A stretch of 64,000 bases of DNA from an uncultured Acidimicrobiales bacterium (GTDB taxonomy: Bacteria > Actinomycetota > Acidimicrobiia > Acidimicrobiales > SZUA-35), in assembly GCA_938029215.1 (NCBI GenBank), contig CALHFG010000032.1:21515-85514 (forward strand). Direction: 5' to 3'. A program made the position numbers and the translations under genes. Under the pieces are notes generated by a model, which saw only the letters and a program-made list of their open reading frames with translations, made no database searches and had not been told where the DNA came from. This document shows positions 25,882 through 33,993 of the stretch, one piece after another (position 1 is the first letter of the stretch; every line of letters starts with the position of its first letter).

Positions 25882-25887
25882 AGCCTA
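25882..25887 (-). promoter_or_regulatory. Candidate -10 box of the isochorismatase-like gene
   Basis: TAGGCT on the minus strand, six bases before ATG 25875; leaderless type. Confidence 0.45.
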
Positions 25888-25912
25888 GCTTGGTGCTGCT
25901 CGACGATTGGCC

Positions 25913-26473
25913 TCACGTTGGGTTTGTGGCCGCTCGAACAGTCGCTGCTGCGAGTTCGGTGAATTGGTCACAGATCTGTTGGGTCGCTTGCTGGCACCCG
26001 GTCTCTACCCACTGGGTGCACACGGCCATGAAGGCCCCGGCAAGAAAACATGCGGCGATCTCGGTTCGGGCTGCTTGGATGTTTTGAGCGAGGAGATGTT
26101 GGCGCCACGCATCGGCCAATTGCCGACGAAACGCATCGTTGACCTCGCCTAGGAGCGGCTGAGACAGGAGCGGTCGCAGAACCGGCAACATGTCGTTGAC
26201 ATGCTCAAACAATGGAAGGAGATCCGGCATCAGGGCGTCGGTCGAGGCAATGGGCAAGGTGATCGAAGGAATGCCTGAAGTCAGGAGATCGAACTTGTTC
26301 TCGTAGTGGGCATAGAAGGTGGACCGCCCGCATTCGGAGCGTTCGAGAATGTCCTGAACCGTGATGCGCTCCCAACGCTTTTCCTGGATCAACTCAAACA
26401 GTGCGTCCGACAGGACTGCCCGAGTCCGGGCAGGTCGAGGATCAGGGGCTCGATCGGTCGAGTTTTTGGACAA
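25913..26473 (-). CDS. TetR-family transcriptional regulator
   Basis: A 186-residue regulator. The N-terminal helix-turn-helix is ALFELIQEKRWERITVQDILERSECGRSTFYAHYENKFDLL (~25-65), the TetR signature; the C-terminal ligand domain (~75-180) is TetR_C_24-like by appearance. Start is TTG 26473 with AAAGGA six bases upstream. It is divergent from a small membrane protein and ABC transporter operon, with two perfect palindromes in the shared promoter region, so it very likely represses that operon and perhaps itself. Confidence 0.9.
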   Translation of the reverse strand: MSKNSTDRAPDPRPARTRAVLSDALFELIQEKRWERITVQDILERSECGRSTFYAHYENKFDLLTSGIPSITLPIASTDALMPDLLPLFEHVNDMLPVLRPLLSQPLLGEVNDAFRRQLADAWRQHLLAQNIQAARTEIAACFLAGAFMAVCTQWVETGCQQATQQICDQFTELAAATVRAATNPT

Positions 26474-26495
26474 TCTGCATCCTTTGTGCGAAACC

Positions 26496-26517
26496 GAACA
26501 GATCGGGAGATCTGTTC
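26496..26517. promoter_or_regulatory. Palindrome, likely TetR operator 1
   Basis: GAACAGATC-GGGA-GATCTGTTC, a perfect 9-bp inverted repeat, 23 bases from the tetR start codon. It shares the GAACA/TGTTC half-sites with operator 2 and may control tetR itself. Confidence 0.6.
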
Positions 26518-26541
26518 CTGGTGGGGCGCTTCACCTCACCA

Positions 26542-26547
26542 TACATT
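26542..26547 (+). promoter_or_regulatory. Candidate -10 box of the ABC operon
   Basis: TACATT six bases before ATG 26554; its last two bases lie inside the operator palindrome, so a bound repressor would cover the box edge and the start site. Confidence 0.5.
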
Positions 26548-26566
26548 TCGAACATGATGTTCGAAA
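26546..26566. promoter_or_regulatory. Palindrome, likely TetR operator 2
   Basis: TTTCGAACAT-G-ATGTTCGAAA, a perfect 10-bp inverted repeat around one base. It covers the end of the -10 box, the expected transcription start and the first codons of the small membrane protein, a classical repressing position. Confidence 0.7.
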
Positions 26567-26787
26567 ATGATCCTTCCCCTCCGCGTTCGGGACGATCGGT
26601 CTTCCTTGACCGCTTTCCGGCGGTGCTCATGTTCTGTGGCGCCATGGGGTTCTTCATCGGGATGCATATGCGTCTGACCCGAGCGCTCATCGTTGCCAGC
26701 CTGCTGGTGGCAGCCGGCCTCTGTGCTGCTCTTGTCCAAAAAGTCCGTCGAGGCCCCGAGGCCGAGGTGGAAGGAGCTAGACGGTGA
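26554..26787 (+). CDS. Small two-helix membrane protein in ABC operon
   Basis: A 77-residue protein (ATG 26554; 26557 also possible). Two hydrophobic segments, FPAVLMFCGAMGFFIGMH (~21-38) and ALIVASLLVAAGLCAALV (~44-61), form a hairpin, followed by a basic-acidic tail. The stop overlaps the GTG of the ATPase gene (GTGA), so it is made with the transporter and could be a small accessory subunit. No family recognised. The track lists a longer ORF from 26401, which runs through tetR's 5' end and is not needed. Confidence 0.6.
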   Translation: MMFENDPSPPRSGRSVFLDRFPAVLMFCGAMGFFIGMHMRLTRALIVASLLVAAGLCAALVQKVRRGPEAEVEGARR

Positions 26788-27524
26788 TCGCGATTTCAGT
26801 GCGCAGTCTCTGTAAGGACTACGGAACTCAGCGGGTAGTGGACGACATCTCCTTCGACGTCCCGTACGGCGCAGTGACCGGTTTCGTGGGAGCGAACGGC
26901 TCGGGCAAGACAACAACGATGCGTGCAATGCTCGGGCTGATCGAACCGACGAGCGGTCATACGGTGTTTCACGACTCGTCGTATGCGGCGTTACCGGATC
27001 CACGACGTTCGGTGGGGGCCGTAGTTGACCGAATTGGTGCGCATCCATCCCATACGGCCCGTCAGCATCTCATGATGATTGCTTTGGCCAGCGGGGTGCC
27101 GCGCAGTCGGGTGGCGGACTGTCTTGCCCAGGTTGGCCTGGGTGAGGTGGGCGACAAAAGACTCAGCCAGTACTCGATGGGCATGATGCAGCGGTGTGCA
27201 CTTGCCGCTGCACTGCTCGGATCGCCACCCATCTTGATGCTGGACGAGCCTGCAAACGGTCTAGACCCGGGAGGTATTCGGTGGCTGCGGGAGCAAATGC
27301 GTGGCTGGGCTGATGACGGGCGGGCCGTCCTCGTCTCCACCCATCAGCTCGCCGAGCTCGCGGTCATCGTCGATCGGCTTGTTGTCATCGACCGAGGATC
27401 ATTGGCGTTTGCCGGGCCGATTCAGGAACTAGATCTCACCAGTCGGACGCTTGAGGAAGCAGTGTTTGAACTGATTGCAGCTCGCTCCGACAGCGCTCTC
27501 GGTCCGAATCGGGTGTTGCGATGA
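26784..27524 (+). CDS. ABC transporter ATP-binding protein
   Basis: A 246-residue ATPase. Walker A GANGSGKTTT (~36-45), signature LSQYSMGMMQRCALAAALLG, Walker B ILMLDEPANGLDPGG and the switch His in VSTHQLAEL are all present. It belongs to the two-component exporter type (CcmA/DrrA-like) that works with an ABC-2 permease. The ATGA overlap with the permease and TetR control suggest a drug, lipid or peptide exporter. Confidence 0.92.
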   Translation: MIAISVRSLCKDYGTQRVVDDISFDVPYGAVTGFVGANGSGKTTTMRAMLGLIEPTSGHTVFHDSSYAALPDPRRSVGAVVDRIGAHPSHTARQHLMMIALASGVPRSRVADCLAQVGLGEVGDKRLSQYSMGMMQRCALAAALLGSPPILMLDEPANGLDPGGIRWLREQMRGWADDGRAVLVSTHQLAELAVIVDRLVVIDRGSLAFAGPIQELDLTSRTLEEAVFELIAARSDSALGPNRVLR

Positions 27525-28294
27525 CGGTCGTCGTTGGGCCGACCACGACAGTGGAGCGAATCCGTCGTCCGTTTCGAGCTGATGTGCACAACGTGCGATC
27601 GACTCCCACAGCAAAGGCGCTCCTGGCCGGCTCGGTTGTTATGGCGGTCGCATCGTGTGTTGCGAACCTCTCCACCGTCGCCGACAGCGAGCTTTCGTCC
27701 GTGGCCACCATCGAGCTGGCGATGCACTCCTCGACGGTTACCACCCTCATCTTCTCGCTCATTGCCGGGGTCGTGTCGTCAACCGCCGACTTTCGATTCG
27801 GACGGATCGATCAGCTGCTCTTGAGCGAACCAAACCGCGCGGTGCTCCTGGCCGCGAAGGTGATGGTTGGCGCTGTTGTGGGCGTGGTGTACGGGGTGAT
27901 TGGCTCGATGGTGGCGGTGGCGACCACCGCCAGCTACTTCGTCGCAAATGGGGCATCGTTAGACGTCGGCTCGAATGCGGTAATTCACCCGCTGATCGGA
28001 CTCTTGTTGGGTACCGCCATGTTCGGCGCCGTGGGCGTTTCCGTCGGAACCGTGGTCCAAAGCCAGCCGGCCGCGATCGCAGGCTCGCTGGCGTGGCTCT
28101 TCATCGTCGAACCGACGGCGCTGCTCGGACTTCCCGACGTCGGGCGATGGTTGCCGGGTGTCTCCGGCCTCGCCCTCACAGCCAGCCCAAACCCCGACCT
28201 ACTCGATCAGATCCCTGGTGGGATTCTGTTGGTTTGTTGGTTTGTCTTCTCGCTAGCGGTGGCGCTGATGCGGTTCCGTCGCTCCGACTTTTAA
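27521..28294 (+). CDS. ABC-2-type transporter permease
   Basis: A 257-residue membrane protein with about six helices (AKALLAGSVVMAVASCVANL, STVTTLIFSLIAGVVSSTADF, LAAKVMVGAVVGVVYGVIGSMVAVA, IGLLLGTAMFGAVGVSVGTV, AIAGSLAWLFIVEPTALLG, GGILLVCWFVFSLAVALMRF). A cytoplasmic RFGRIDQLLLSEPNRAVLLAAK segment follows helix 2 as in ABC-2 permeases. Overlaps the ATPase by four bases. Convergent with the helicase gene, ten bases apart and without an obvious hairpin. Confidence 0.85.
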   Translation: MTVVVGPTTTVERIRRPFRADVHNVRSTPTAKALLAGSVVMAVASCVANLSTVADSELSSVATIELAMHSSTVTTLIFSLIAGVVSSTADFRFGRIDQLLLSEPNRAVLLAAKVMVGAVVGVVYGVIGSMVAVATTASYFVANGASLDVGSNAVIHPLIGLLLGTAMFGAVGVSVGTVVQSQPAAIAGSLAWLFIVEPTALLGLPDVGRWLPGVSGLALTASPNPDLLDQIPGGILLVCWFVFSLAVALMRFRRSDF

Positions 28295-28303
28295 TTGAGT
28301 CGA

Positions 28304-30817
28304 TCAGGCGCGACCGATGCCGGTGAGTGAAAGCACGAGCTCCCCGTTGTCGCTGCTCGCCTGCAGATCGACGGTTGCGTTGATTCGCCACTCGTCATAT
28401 CCCTGGGGGTCGCTGATGATCTGGATGACGTTACCGGTGCTGGAATCCCACTGGCACTTCGCAGGTGAGCGGGCCTCAGAGTCAATCATTACCGAGTCGT
28501 GCTCTTCGTAGTAGTCAGCGAACATAGCGCCCGCGCCCGGAAGTGGTAGTTCGGTCGCTCGGAAGAACGCGAGCTCCTCCACGTATTTCCACATGCGATT
28601 ACGGACCATGACTGCGAACGCCTTGGTCTGGGTGAGATCGACCAGTGGCGCTGCCAGCGGTGCCGGTTCGTCGGCCTCCTCCGGGTTGCGCAGGTTCTCC
28701 CACTCATCGATCAGTGACGAGTCGACCATCCGGATCACCGTGCTCAGCCAGTCGATAATCTCCTCGATCTCCGGGGTTCGGGCATCGGCTGGCAGGTTCT
28801 GACGGAGTGCCTTGTACACATCGGTGAGGTATCGGAGTAACACACCCTCGCTTCGTTTTAGGCCGTGGTAGTTGATGTACTCGACGATGGTCATCGCTTC
28901 GGTGAGCATCTCTCGAACGATGCTCTTGGGTTTCGGTGTGTACTGGCCCACATAGGGATGGCGCTCCCGGAACCGATCAAAGTGGGCGTATATCCATTCG
29001 CGGTCGGGTTGAGGTGGGCGGACCTCGGCTAGCCGTTCCATGCGTTCTTCGTACTCGACGCCTCGGCTCTTCATGTCTGCCATCAGTTCGCTCTTGGCTT
29101 TGTCGAGCTGGGCGGCAATGATGACACCCGGGTTTTCTTGGACGGCTTCGATGATGCTGAGCAATCGGAGATGATGCTGGGACGGCGTCTCTTCTATGGG
29201 GTCAGACCCCTCGGCGCCGTCGGCCTCGTCGTGAATGGGGTCTGACCCCATTGGTGACATCTCGGCGTTCGACAGTGCGTCGATCGCCTCGATAGCCCAC
29301 AGACTCAGCGGCTGGTGAAGGGCGAACTCTTCCTGAACGTCGAACGTCACCCGAACCCGACGGCCAAGCTCGTCGGGTTCATCGGGGAACTCCAGCAGAT
29401 CGGCATCGCGTAGCGAGCGATAGATACGGATGGCCTGTTTCTTGTGGCCACGCTTTCGTCGGTCCGTCTCATGGTTCTCTCTGAGAAGGGTCTTCATCGC
29501 TTTGCAGCCATCGCCCGGCCGGTCGAGCACGTTCAACATCATCTGGTGGCTGATGTCGAAACTGCTTGTGAGTGGCTCCGGGTCGCCATTTACCATTCGA
29601 TTGAAGGTGTCCTCAGTCCAGTGGGTGTAGCCGCGTTCAGGAGCCTGCTTCTTTTTCGGCTTCTTCTTACTGTTGCTCGTCGCCTGCTTTTCCTCGGCTC
29701 GAGCGTTCTCAACCACGTGGGGAGGTGCCTGGATCCACACGTGCCCTTCGGTGTCGAACCCGCGACGGCCGGCGCGGCCCGCGATCTGGTTGAACTCTCG
29801 GTTGGTAAGCAAACGATTGGAGCGTCCGTCGTATTTGCAGAGCTGAGTGAACAGCACCGACCGAATGGGTACGTTCACACCGACGCCGAGCGTGTCGGTT
29901 CCGCAGATGATCTTGAGCAGCCCCTCCTGCGCTAACTTCTCAACGAGCAGCCGGTACTTCGGCAAAAGACCAGCGTGGTGGACGCCGACTCCGCCGGTGA
30001 TCCACCGGCGCATGTCCTTACCGATCGGCGTATCGAACTTGAACCCGCCGATCGCTTCTTTGACTTTCGCCTTTTCGTCCTTGCTGAGAGGGTCGAGGCT
30101 TAGATAGTTCTGGGCTGCTTCGGTCGCCTCCCGCTGAGTGAAGTGCACCAGGTAGATCGGAGCACGATCGGTCTCGAGCAACTCCGACACCGACGCATGC
30201 AACGTGGTGTGCCGGTATTCGAACGTCAACGGGACTGGTCGATCGATTGACTTGACCGTGACCGTCGGACGGCCCGAGCGCTCGGTGAGGTCGCGCTCAA
30301 AGAACTGCGTTGGGCCCAGTGTGGCGCTCATGAGGCAGAACTGCGTTTGTGGCAATTGCAGAAGCGGAACCTGCCATGCCCACCCCCGTTGGGGATCGGC
30401 GTAGTAGTGGAACTCGTCGACCACCGCGGTGTGAGCCTTGGCCCGGGGACCTTCACGCAGAGCCAAGTTCGCCAGAATCTCCGCGGTGCAACAGATGATC
30501 GGTGCCTCGGGGTTGATGCTGGCATCGCCCGTCACCATGCCCACGTTCTCGGCCCCGAAATCGCGGCTCAAGCTGAAGAACTTCTCGCTCACCAAGGCCT
30601 TGATCGGTGCGGTGTAGTAACTGCGCTCACCCCTTTTCAGAGAGGCATAGTGGAGAGCGGCTCCCACGAGGCTCTTCCCCGACCCGGTGGGGGTGTTCAG
30701 AATGACGTGGTTGCCGCTGTAGAGCTCGAGGATGGCGTCCAGCTGGTGGTCGTAGAGTTCTAGACCCTGTTGGGTGGTGAATTCGGTGAACCCGTCAAGT
30801 AGCTCACTCTCGTCCAT
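28304..30817 (-). CDS. Ski2-like DEAD/DEAH-box helicase with DUF3516 domain
   Basis: An 837-residue superfamily 2 helicase. Motif I is NTPTGSGKS (~41-49), motif II DEFHYY (~134-139), motif III SATLGPT, motif VI QIAGRAGRRGFDTEG near 345. After the two RecA-like domains, a long C-terminal region corresponds to DUF3516 and resembles the arch-less Ski2/Mtr4-like helicases found in actinobacteria; RNA unwinding is likely. The track starts at 30874, but ATG 30817 has a TACGCT box seven bases upstream. Residues ~522-541 (MGSDPIHDEADGAEGSDPIE) are encoded by an inserted palindrome pair. Confidence 0.88.
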   Translation of the reverse strand: MDESELLDGFTEFTTQQGLELYDHQLDAILELYSGNHVILNTPTGSGKSLVGAALHYASLKRGERSYYTAPIKALVSEKFFSLSRDFGAENVGMVTGDASINPEAPIICCTAEILANLALREGPRAKAHTAVVDEFHYYADPQRGWAWQVPLLQLPQTQFCLMSATLGPTQFFERDLTERSGRPTVTVKSIDRPVPLTFEYRHTTLHASVSELLETDRAPIYLVHFTQREATEAAQNYLSLDPLSKDEKAKVKEAIGGFKFDTPIGKDMRRWITGGVGVHHAGLLPKYRLLVEKLAQEGLLKIICGTDTLGVGVNVPIRSVLFTQLCKYDGRSNRLLTNREFNQIAGRAGRRGFDTEGHVWIQAPPHVVENARAEEKQATSNSKKKPKKKQAPERGYTHWTEDTFNRMVNGDPEPLTSSFDISHQMMLNVLDRPGDGCKAMKTLLRENHETDRRKRGHKKQAIRIYRSLRDADLLEFPDEPDELGRRVRVTFDVQEEFALHQPLSLWAIEAIDALSNAEMSPMGSDPIHDEADGAEGSDPIEETPSQHHLRLLSIIEAVQENPGVIIAAQLDKAKSELMADMKSRGVEYEERMERLAEVRPPQPDREWIYAHFDRFRERHPYVGQYTPKPKSIVREMLTEAMTIVEYINYHGLKRSEGVLLRYLTDVYKALRQNLPADARTPEIEEIIDWLSTVIRMVDSSLIDEWENLRNPEEADEPAPLAAPLVDLTQTKAFAVMVRNRMWKYVEELAFFRATELPLPGAGAMFADYYEEHDSVMIDSEARSPAKCQWDSSTGNVIQIISDPQGYDEWRINATVDLQASSDNGELVLSLTGIGRA
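29196..29251. repeat. REP-like palindrome pair inside the helicase gene
   Basis: Two inverted copies, ATGGGGTCAGACCCC (29196-29210) and GGGGTCTGACCCCAT (29237-29251), 26 bases apart, each itself nearly palindromic. The core GGGGTCWGACCCC resembles REP-like elements moved by RAYT transposases. In frame they encode GSDPI twice, once from each copy. Confidence 0.65.
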
Positions 30818-30824
30818 CGGTCCG

Positions 30825-30830
30825 AGCGTA
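30825..30830 (-). promoter_or_regulatory. Candidate -10 box of the helicase gene
   Basis: TACGCT seven bases before ATG 30817; supports the shorter start. Confidence 0.45.
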
Positions 30831-30906
30831 CCGGAGCCAGGCGCAGCGGGCGGTTCCTTGCGGCCGCTGCACACGGAATGTCGACGAACCGGTGGGGGCG
30901 ATCGTG

Positions 30907-31449
30907 TCAGCCGCGCACGTCGCCGGAAGCTTCTTCGCCGAGTTCGATATCCACCATGAGGCGGTCGGCCAGGTCCTGCAACGTGTCGACCAGTTCGTCC
31001 TCAGACACGCCGAGCGGAGCGACTATTTCTGCCTTGGCTTCGAAGAGTAAGCCACCGGCCATGGCGGCACTGGAGGTGCTCGACTCGAGCGACGCGATGC
31101 TGACGTTCTTGCGGCTCAGTGCATGGGAGATGTCGTGAATGATTCCGACCCGGTCTTGCCCAACGACGGAAAGGGAGAAAGTAGTTGTTTCTTCGGTCTG
31201 GGGATGGTCCGCGGTCGCTTCGACCGCGATCGATAGGAGGTCGGTGGCGGTTACTGCCTTCAGGGCTTCGGTGAGCGGGGCGGCGTTGGCGTCTTTGACG
31301 CGCGCGACCACGATTCCCGCAAAGACACCGCCGTGCTGAAACATATGGCTTTCTTCCCAGTTGCCACCATGTTCGGCGATCGTTCCGGCGACCGCGTCGA
31401 CCAAGCCTGCCTGGTCGGTGCCGATCAAGGTCATCACGAGAGTTGCCAT
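30907..31449 (-). CDS. ACT-domain protein (GcvR-like)
   Basis: A 180-residue protein with two tandem ACT domains, ~1-85 (MTLIGTDQAGLVDAVAGTIAEHGGNWEESHMF) and ~92-170 (SVVGQDRVGIIHDISHALSRKNVSIASLES). This arrangement is that of glycine cleavage repressor-like and formyl-FH4-deformylase-like regulators, which sense amino acids by ligand binding at the ACT interface. No DNA-binding domain is seen. Transcribed alone. Confidence 0.85.
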   Translation of the reverse strand: MATLVMTLIGTDQAGLVDAVAGTIAEHGGNWEESHMFQHGGVFAGIVVARVKDANAAPLTEALKAVTATDLLSIAVEATADHPQTEETTTFSLSVVGQDRVGIIHDISHALSRKNVSIASLESSTSSAAMAGGLLFEAKAEIVAPLGVSEDELVDTLQDLADRLMVDIELGEEASGDVRG

Positions 31450-31455
31450 AATTGG

Positions 31456-31461
31456 AGCGTA
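31456..31461 (-). promoter_or_regulatory. Candidate -10 box of the ACT protein gene
   Basis: TACGCT six bases before ATG 31449; same hexamer as the helicase promoter. Confidence 0.45.
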
Positions 31462-31502
31462 GGGCCACAGCAGGTCTGGTGGCCAGGGTGGAAGTCCCGG
31501 GC

Positions 31503-32711
31503 TTAATCGAGCGCCCGAAAGTCCAGGCCCGCGTGGTCGATAAGCGCCTCGATGAGGTCATCACCCATCGCAGTCGCCGGGGTCCAGAAGCCGCCCGGGG
31601 TCGAGGTGCGCGATGTCGCTCCCAACGTGAGCGCCGCTTCGGTCAGCATCTTGGCGGTGCTTCCGTAGCCGGGATCCTGATCGCCGGTGACGCTCACTCG
31701 TGCGACGTCCCCATCGGCGGTGGTGCCCCGCACGACAATGCCGAAGAAGCCCTCCTCTTGGGCTTGGGCTGACGGGCCTTCGCCCGGTGAAGGAAGAACA
31801 AAACGTTCCATCAGCCTTCGGGTCGGCCCGAGCGCCACGAGACCCATGAATCCGCCGAGGCCGGCCGTGACGGCGCCAGCCTTTGCGGCGCCCAACGGAC
31901 CGCTACCGGTCGCCATCTCTTCGGTGTAGACGAAATCGCCCCACGGGTGATCCAACAGTGCGTGCGTTCGATGCACCACTTTGCTGTTGGTTCCTGCCAT
32001 CACAAACGGGGCCAGCCATAGATCTTCCTCGTCGTGGTGGCGCAGACCGTTCGGGTTGGGCTGGCGAACGCCGGTCCCTTTGCCGTCGGGAGTGAGAACA
32101 TACGGGTTGGTGAGCGTCTTGCGAAGAGACGGATCCTCGGACATCTCTTCCATGATGTTGATGAGGCTGGCGATGGTGCCCCCGCTGGCGCCGCCCTTCA
32201 TTGCCTTCACGATCAATTCGACCCGTTGGGCCGGGGCGCCAAACTGGTGATGCGCGAGGTCTTGGAGAAAAAGTACTCCGAGATCGGATGGGATCGAGTC
32301 AAACCCGCAGGCATGCACGATCCGGGCGCCGCTCGCCTTCGCCGTCTCTTGATGGGCGGAGATCATCGCCGCCATCCAATGGGGTTCTCCGGTGAGATCG
32401 CAGTAGTCGGTTCCGGACCCAGCACACGCGGCGACCACACCACTGCCATACATGGCATAGGGGCCGACCGTCGAGACAACCAGCTTGGTCGACTCGGCCA
32501 TTTCCCTCACTGCGGTCTCGTCTGCCGCGTCCACGATGAGTTCGGGAACGAGGGCTCCGGTGGCTTCGGCAACCTGGTGAAGTTTGCTGGCGTTTCGGCC
32601 CGCGATGGCCCAGTTGATGTCGCCATCAATGCCGATCCGTTCGACGAGGCGGCGCGCCGTGATCTGTCCGACGAAACTTGTGGCACCGAACAGAACGAGG
32701 TCGTAGGTCAT
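31503..32711 (-). CDS. Saccharopine dehydrogenase-like NAD(P)-binding protein (trans-acting enoyl reductase type)
   Basis: A 402-residue protein with a Rossmann domain LVLFGATSFVGQITARRLVE (~5-24), then WAIAGRNASKL and VVSTVGPYAMYG, GTDYCDLTGEPHWMA and ARIVHACGFDSIPSDLG. These are the features of the saccharopine-dehydrogenase-like family that includes the mycobacterial trans-acting enoyl reductase of phthiocerol dimycocerosate synthesis; other members have unknown roles. It lies nine bases after dapD and is probably cotranscribed with it; a role in lysine synthesis is not implied by the sequence. Confidence 0.8.
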   Translation of the reverse strand: MTYDLVLFGATSFVGQITARRLVERIGIDGDINWAIAGRNASKLHQVAEATGALVPELIVDAADETAVREMAESTKLVVSTVGPYAMYGSGVVAACAGSGTDYCDLTGEPHWMAAMISAHQETAKASGARIVHACGFDSIPSDLGVLFLQDLAHHQFGAPAQRVELIVKAMKGGASGGTIASLINIMEEMSEDPSLRKTLTNPYVLTPDGKGTGVRQPNPNGLRHHDEEDLWLAPFVMAGTNSKVVHRTHALLDHPWGDFVYTEEMATGSGPLGAAKAGAVTAGLGGFMGLVALGPTRRLMERFVLPSPGEGPSAQAQEEGFFGIVVRGTTADGDVARVSVTGDQDPGYGSTAKMLTEAALTLGATSRTSTPGGFWTPATAMGDDLIEALIDHAGLDFRALD

Positions 32712-32720
32712 AGGGAGGTC

Positions 32721-33845
32721 CTAGTTGTCGTGGAGGGCTTCGTTGAGTCCCTGCCAACTGGCTGCTTCAGTGCGCGCTTTGGCCTCGACGCCACCGGTCT
32801 GGCTGTTGCGGCGGAAGAGCAGTCCGTTGGCCCCGGATAGATCTCGGGCCTTGGCTACCGAACCGTCAGGCATCGAGACCTGCGTCCCCGCCGTGAGATA
32901 CAGGCCGGCTTCAACGATGCACTCATCACCCAGGGAGATTCCCAGACCGCTGTTGGCGCCAAGGAGGCAGTTCTTTCCAATGCTGATCGTTTCCGACCCG
33001 CCACCGGACAACGTCCCCATGATCGATGCTCCGCCGCCGATATCGGACCCGTCGTCGACTACCACACCGGCCGAGATTCGACCTTCCACCATGGAAGCGC
33101 CCAGAGTGCCGGCGTTGAAGTTGCAGAATCCCTCGTGCATCACCGTCGTTCCGGATGCGAGATGGGCGCCTAGGCGGACACGATTGCCGTCGGCAATACG
33201 CACGCCGGCGGGCACCACATAGTCGAGCATGGCGGGGAACTTGTCGACTAGGCGAACCTCGACCCGGTGACCCTGCGCGGTGAGTTTCGCTCGGGTGATT
33301 TCGAAGTTGTCTACCTCGAATGGTCCGAGGTTGGTCCAGACACAGTTTGTCAACGCGCCGAAGATCCCGTTCACGTTGACGCCGTGGGGCGCAACCTCGC
33401 GGAGGCTCAACATGTGGAGTCGGAGGTAGGCATCGATGGCGTCAACAGGAGCATCGGAGAGGTCGCCGATGAAGGCGGCGACGAGCTGGCGGGTGCCGCC
33501 ATGGGCAGGAGCCTCAACGATCTCCAAGAGCGCGTTCCACGACGCGGCGTTGGGGTGAGGAATGTCGACCGCTAATGCCGGCTCGACCGTGGCGAGGATC
33601 GACTGAAGATCGTCTGAGCCCATACGGAAGGTCTGAGTTCCCGATGTGTATCCAACGGTTTTGGCCGTAGCGGCCGCGGTGTACATCGAACCGCCCACGT
33701 TGACATGGGGATAGGTGACATCGAGAACGGCACCGCTAGGGCCGATCGTGGCGACGCCGATGGCGTAGGCGGCGGGGGTGGTGTACCCGGGCATCGAGGC
33801 TTCAAGTTCGTCTCTGGCTGCGGCAATATCTTCGACGGTTTTCAT
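32721..33845 (-). CDS. dapD: 2,3,4,5-tetrahydropyridine-2,6-dicarboxylate N-succinyltransferase
   Basis: A 374-residue protein with a close match to the actinobacterial DapD pattern: [84 protein letters not shown] and NEALHDN at the end. The middle and C-terminal parts form a left-handed beta-helix that binds succinyl-CoA. The enzyme adds succinate to tetrahydrodipicolinate on the route to diaminopimelate and lysine. The track starts at 33893; ATG 33845 has a TAGCGT box eight bases before it. It is divergent from the multicopper oxidase gene. Confidence 0.93.
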   Translation of the reverse strand: MKTVEDIAAARDELEASMPGYTTPAAYAIGVATIGPSGAVLDVTYPHVNVGGSMYTAAATAKTVGYTSGTQTFRMGSDDLQSILATVEPALAVDIPHPNAASWNALLEIVEAPAHGGTRQLVAAFIGDLSDAPVDAIDAYLRLHMLSLREVAPHGVNVNGIFGALTNCVWTNLGPFEVDNFEITRAKLTAQGHRVEVRLVDKFPAMLDYVVPAGVRIADGNRVRLGAHLASGTTVMHEGFCNFNAGTLGASMVEGRISAGVVVDDGSDIGGGASIMGTLSGGGSETISIGKNCLLGANSGLGISLGDECIVEAGLYLTAGTQVSMPDGSVAKARDLSGANGLLFRRNSQTGGVEAKARTEAASWQGLNEALHDN

Positions 33846-33853
33846 CACTCCGA

Positions 33854-33859
33854 ACGCTA
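33854..33859 (-). promoter_or_regulatory. Candidate -10 box of dapD
   Basis: TAGCGT eight bases before ATG 33845; favours that start over 33893. Confidence 0.4.
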
Positions 33860-33918
33860 CCGCCCCGATCGCTTTATCTGAGGGCCTACTCATCGAACCT
33901 TCTGCGGAGTTTTCGCCG

Positions 33919-33978
33919 GTAGGTGACCTAGGGCCCTACGGGCCGAGCCGGGGCAGCGTCAACCTTCTAGGGAACCTA
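33919..33978. promoter_or_regulatory. Cluster of TAGG/CCTA inverted repeats before the multicopper oxidase gene
   Basis: TAGGTGACCTA (33920-33930) and TAGGGCCCTA (33929-33938) share two bases, and TAGGGAACCTA (33968-33978) lies 16 bases before the MCO start. Outer arms GTAGG / CCTAC enclose the first two. The form is like a metalloregulator site, for example DtxR/IdeR-like boxes, but does not match one fully. Confidence 0.45.
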
Positions 33979-33993
33979 ACGATTGGACTCCCT

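Noticed and set aside
33778-33993. Long N-terminal extension of the multicopper oxidase ORF
   Set aside because: It overlaps dapD and has no signal or domain; ATG 33994 begins just before the membrane anchor region.
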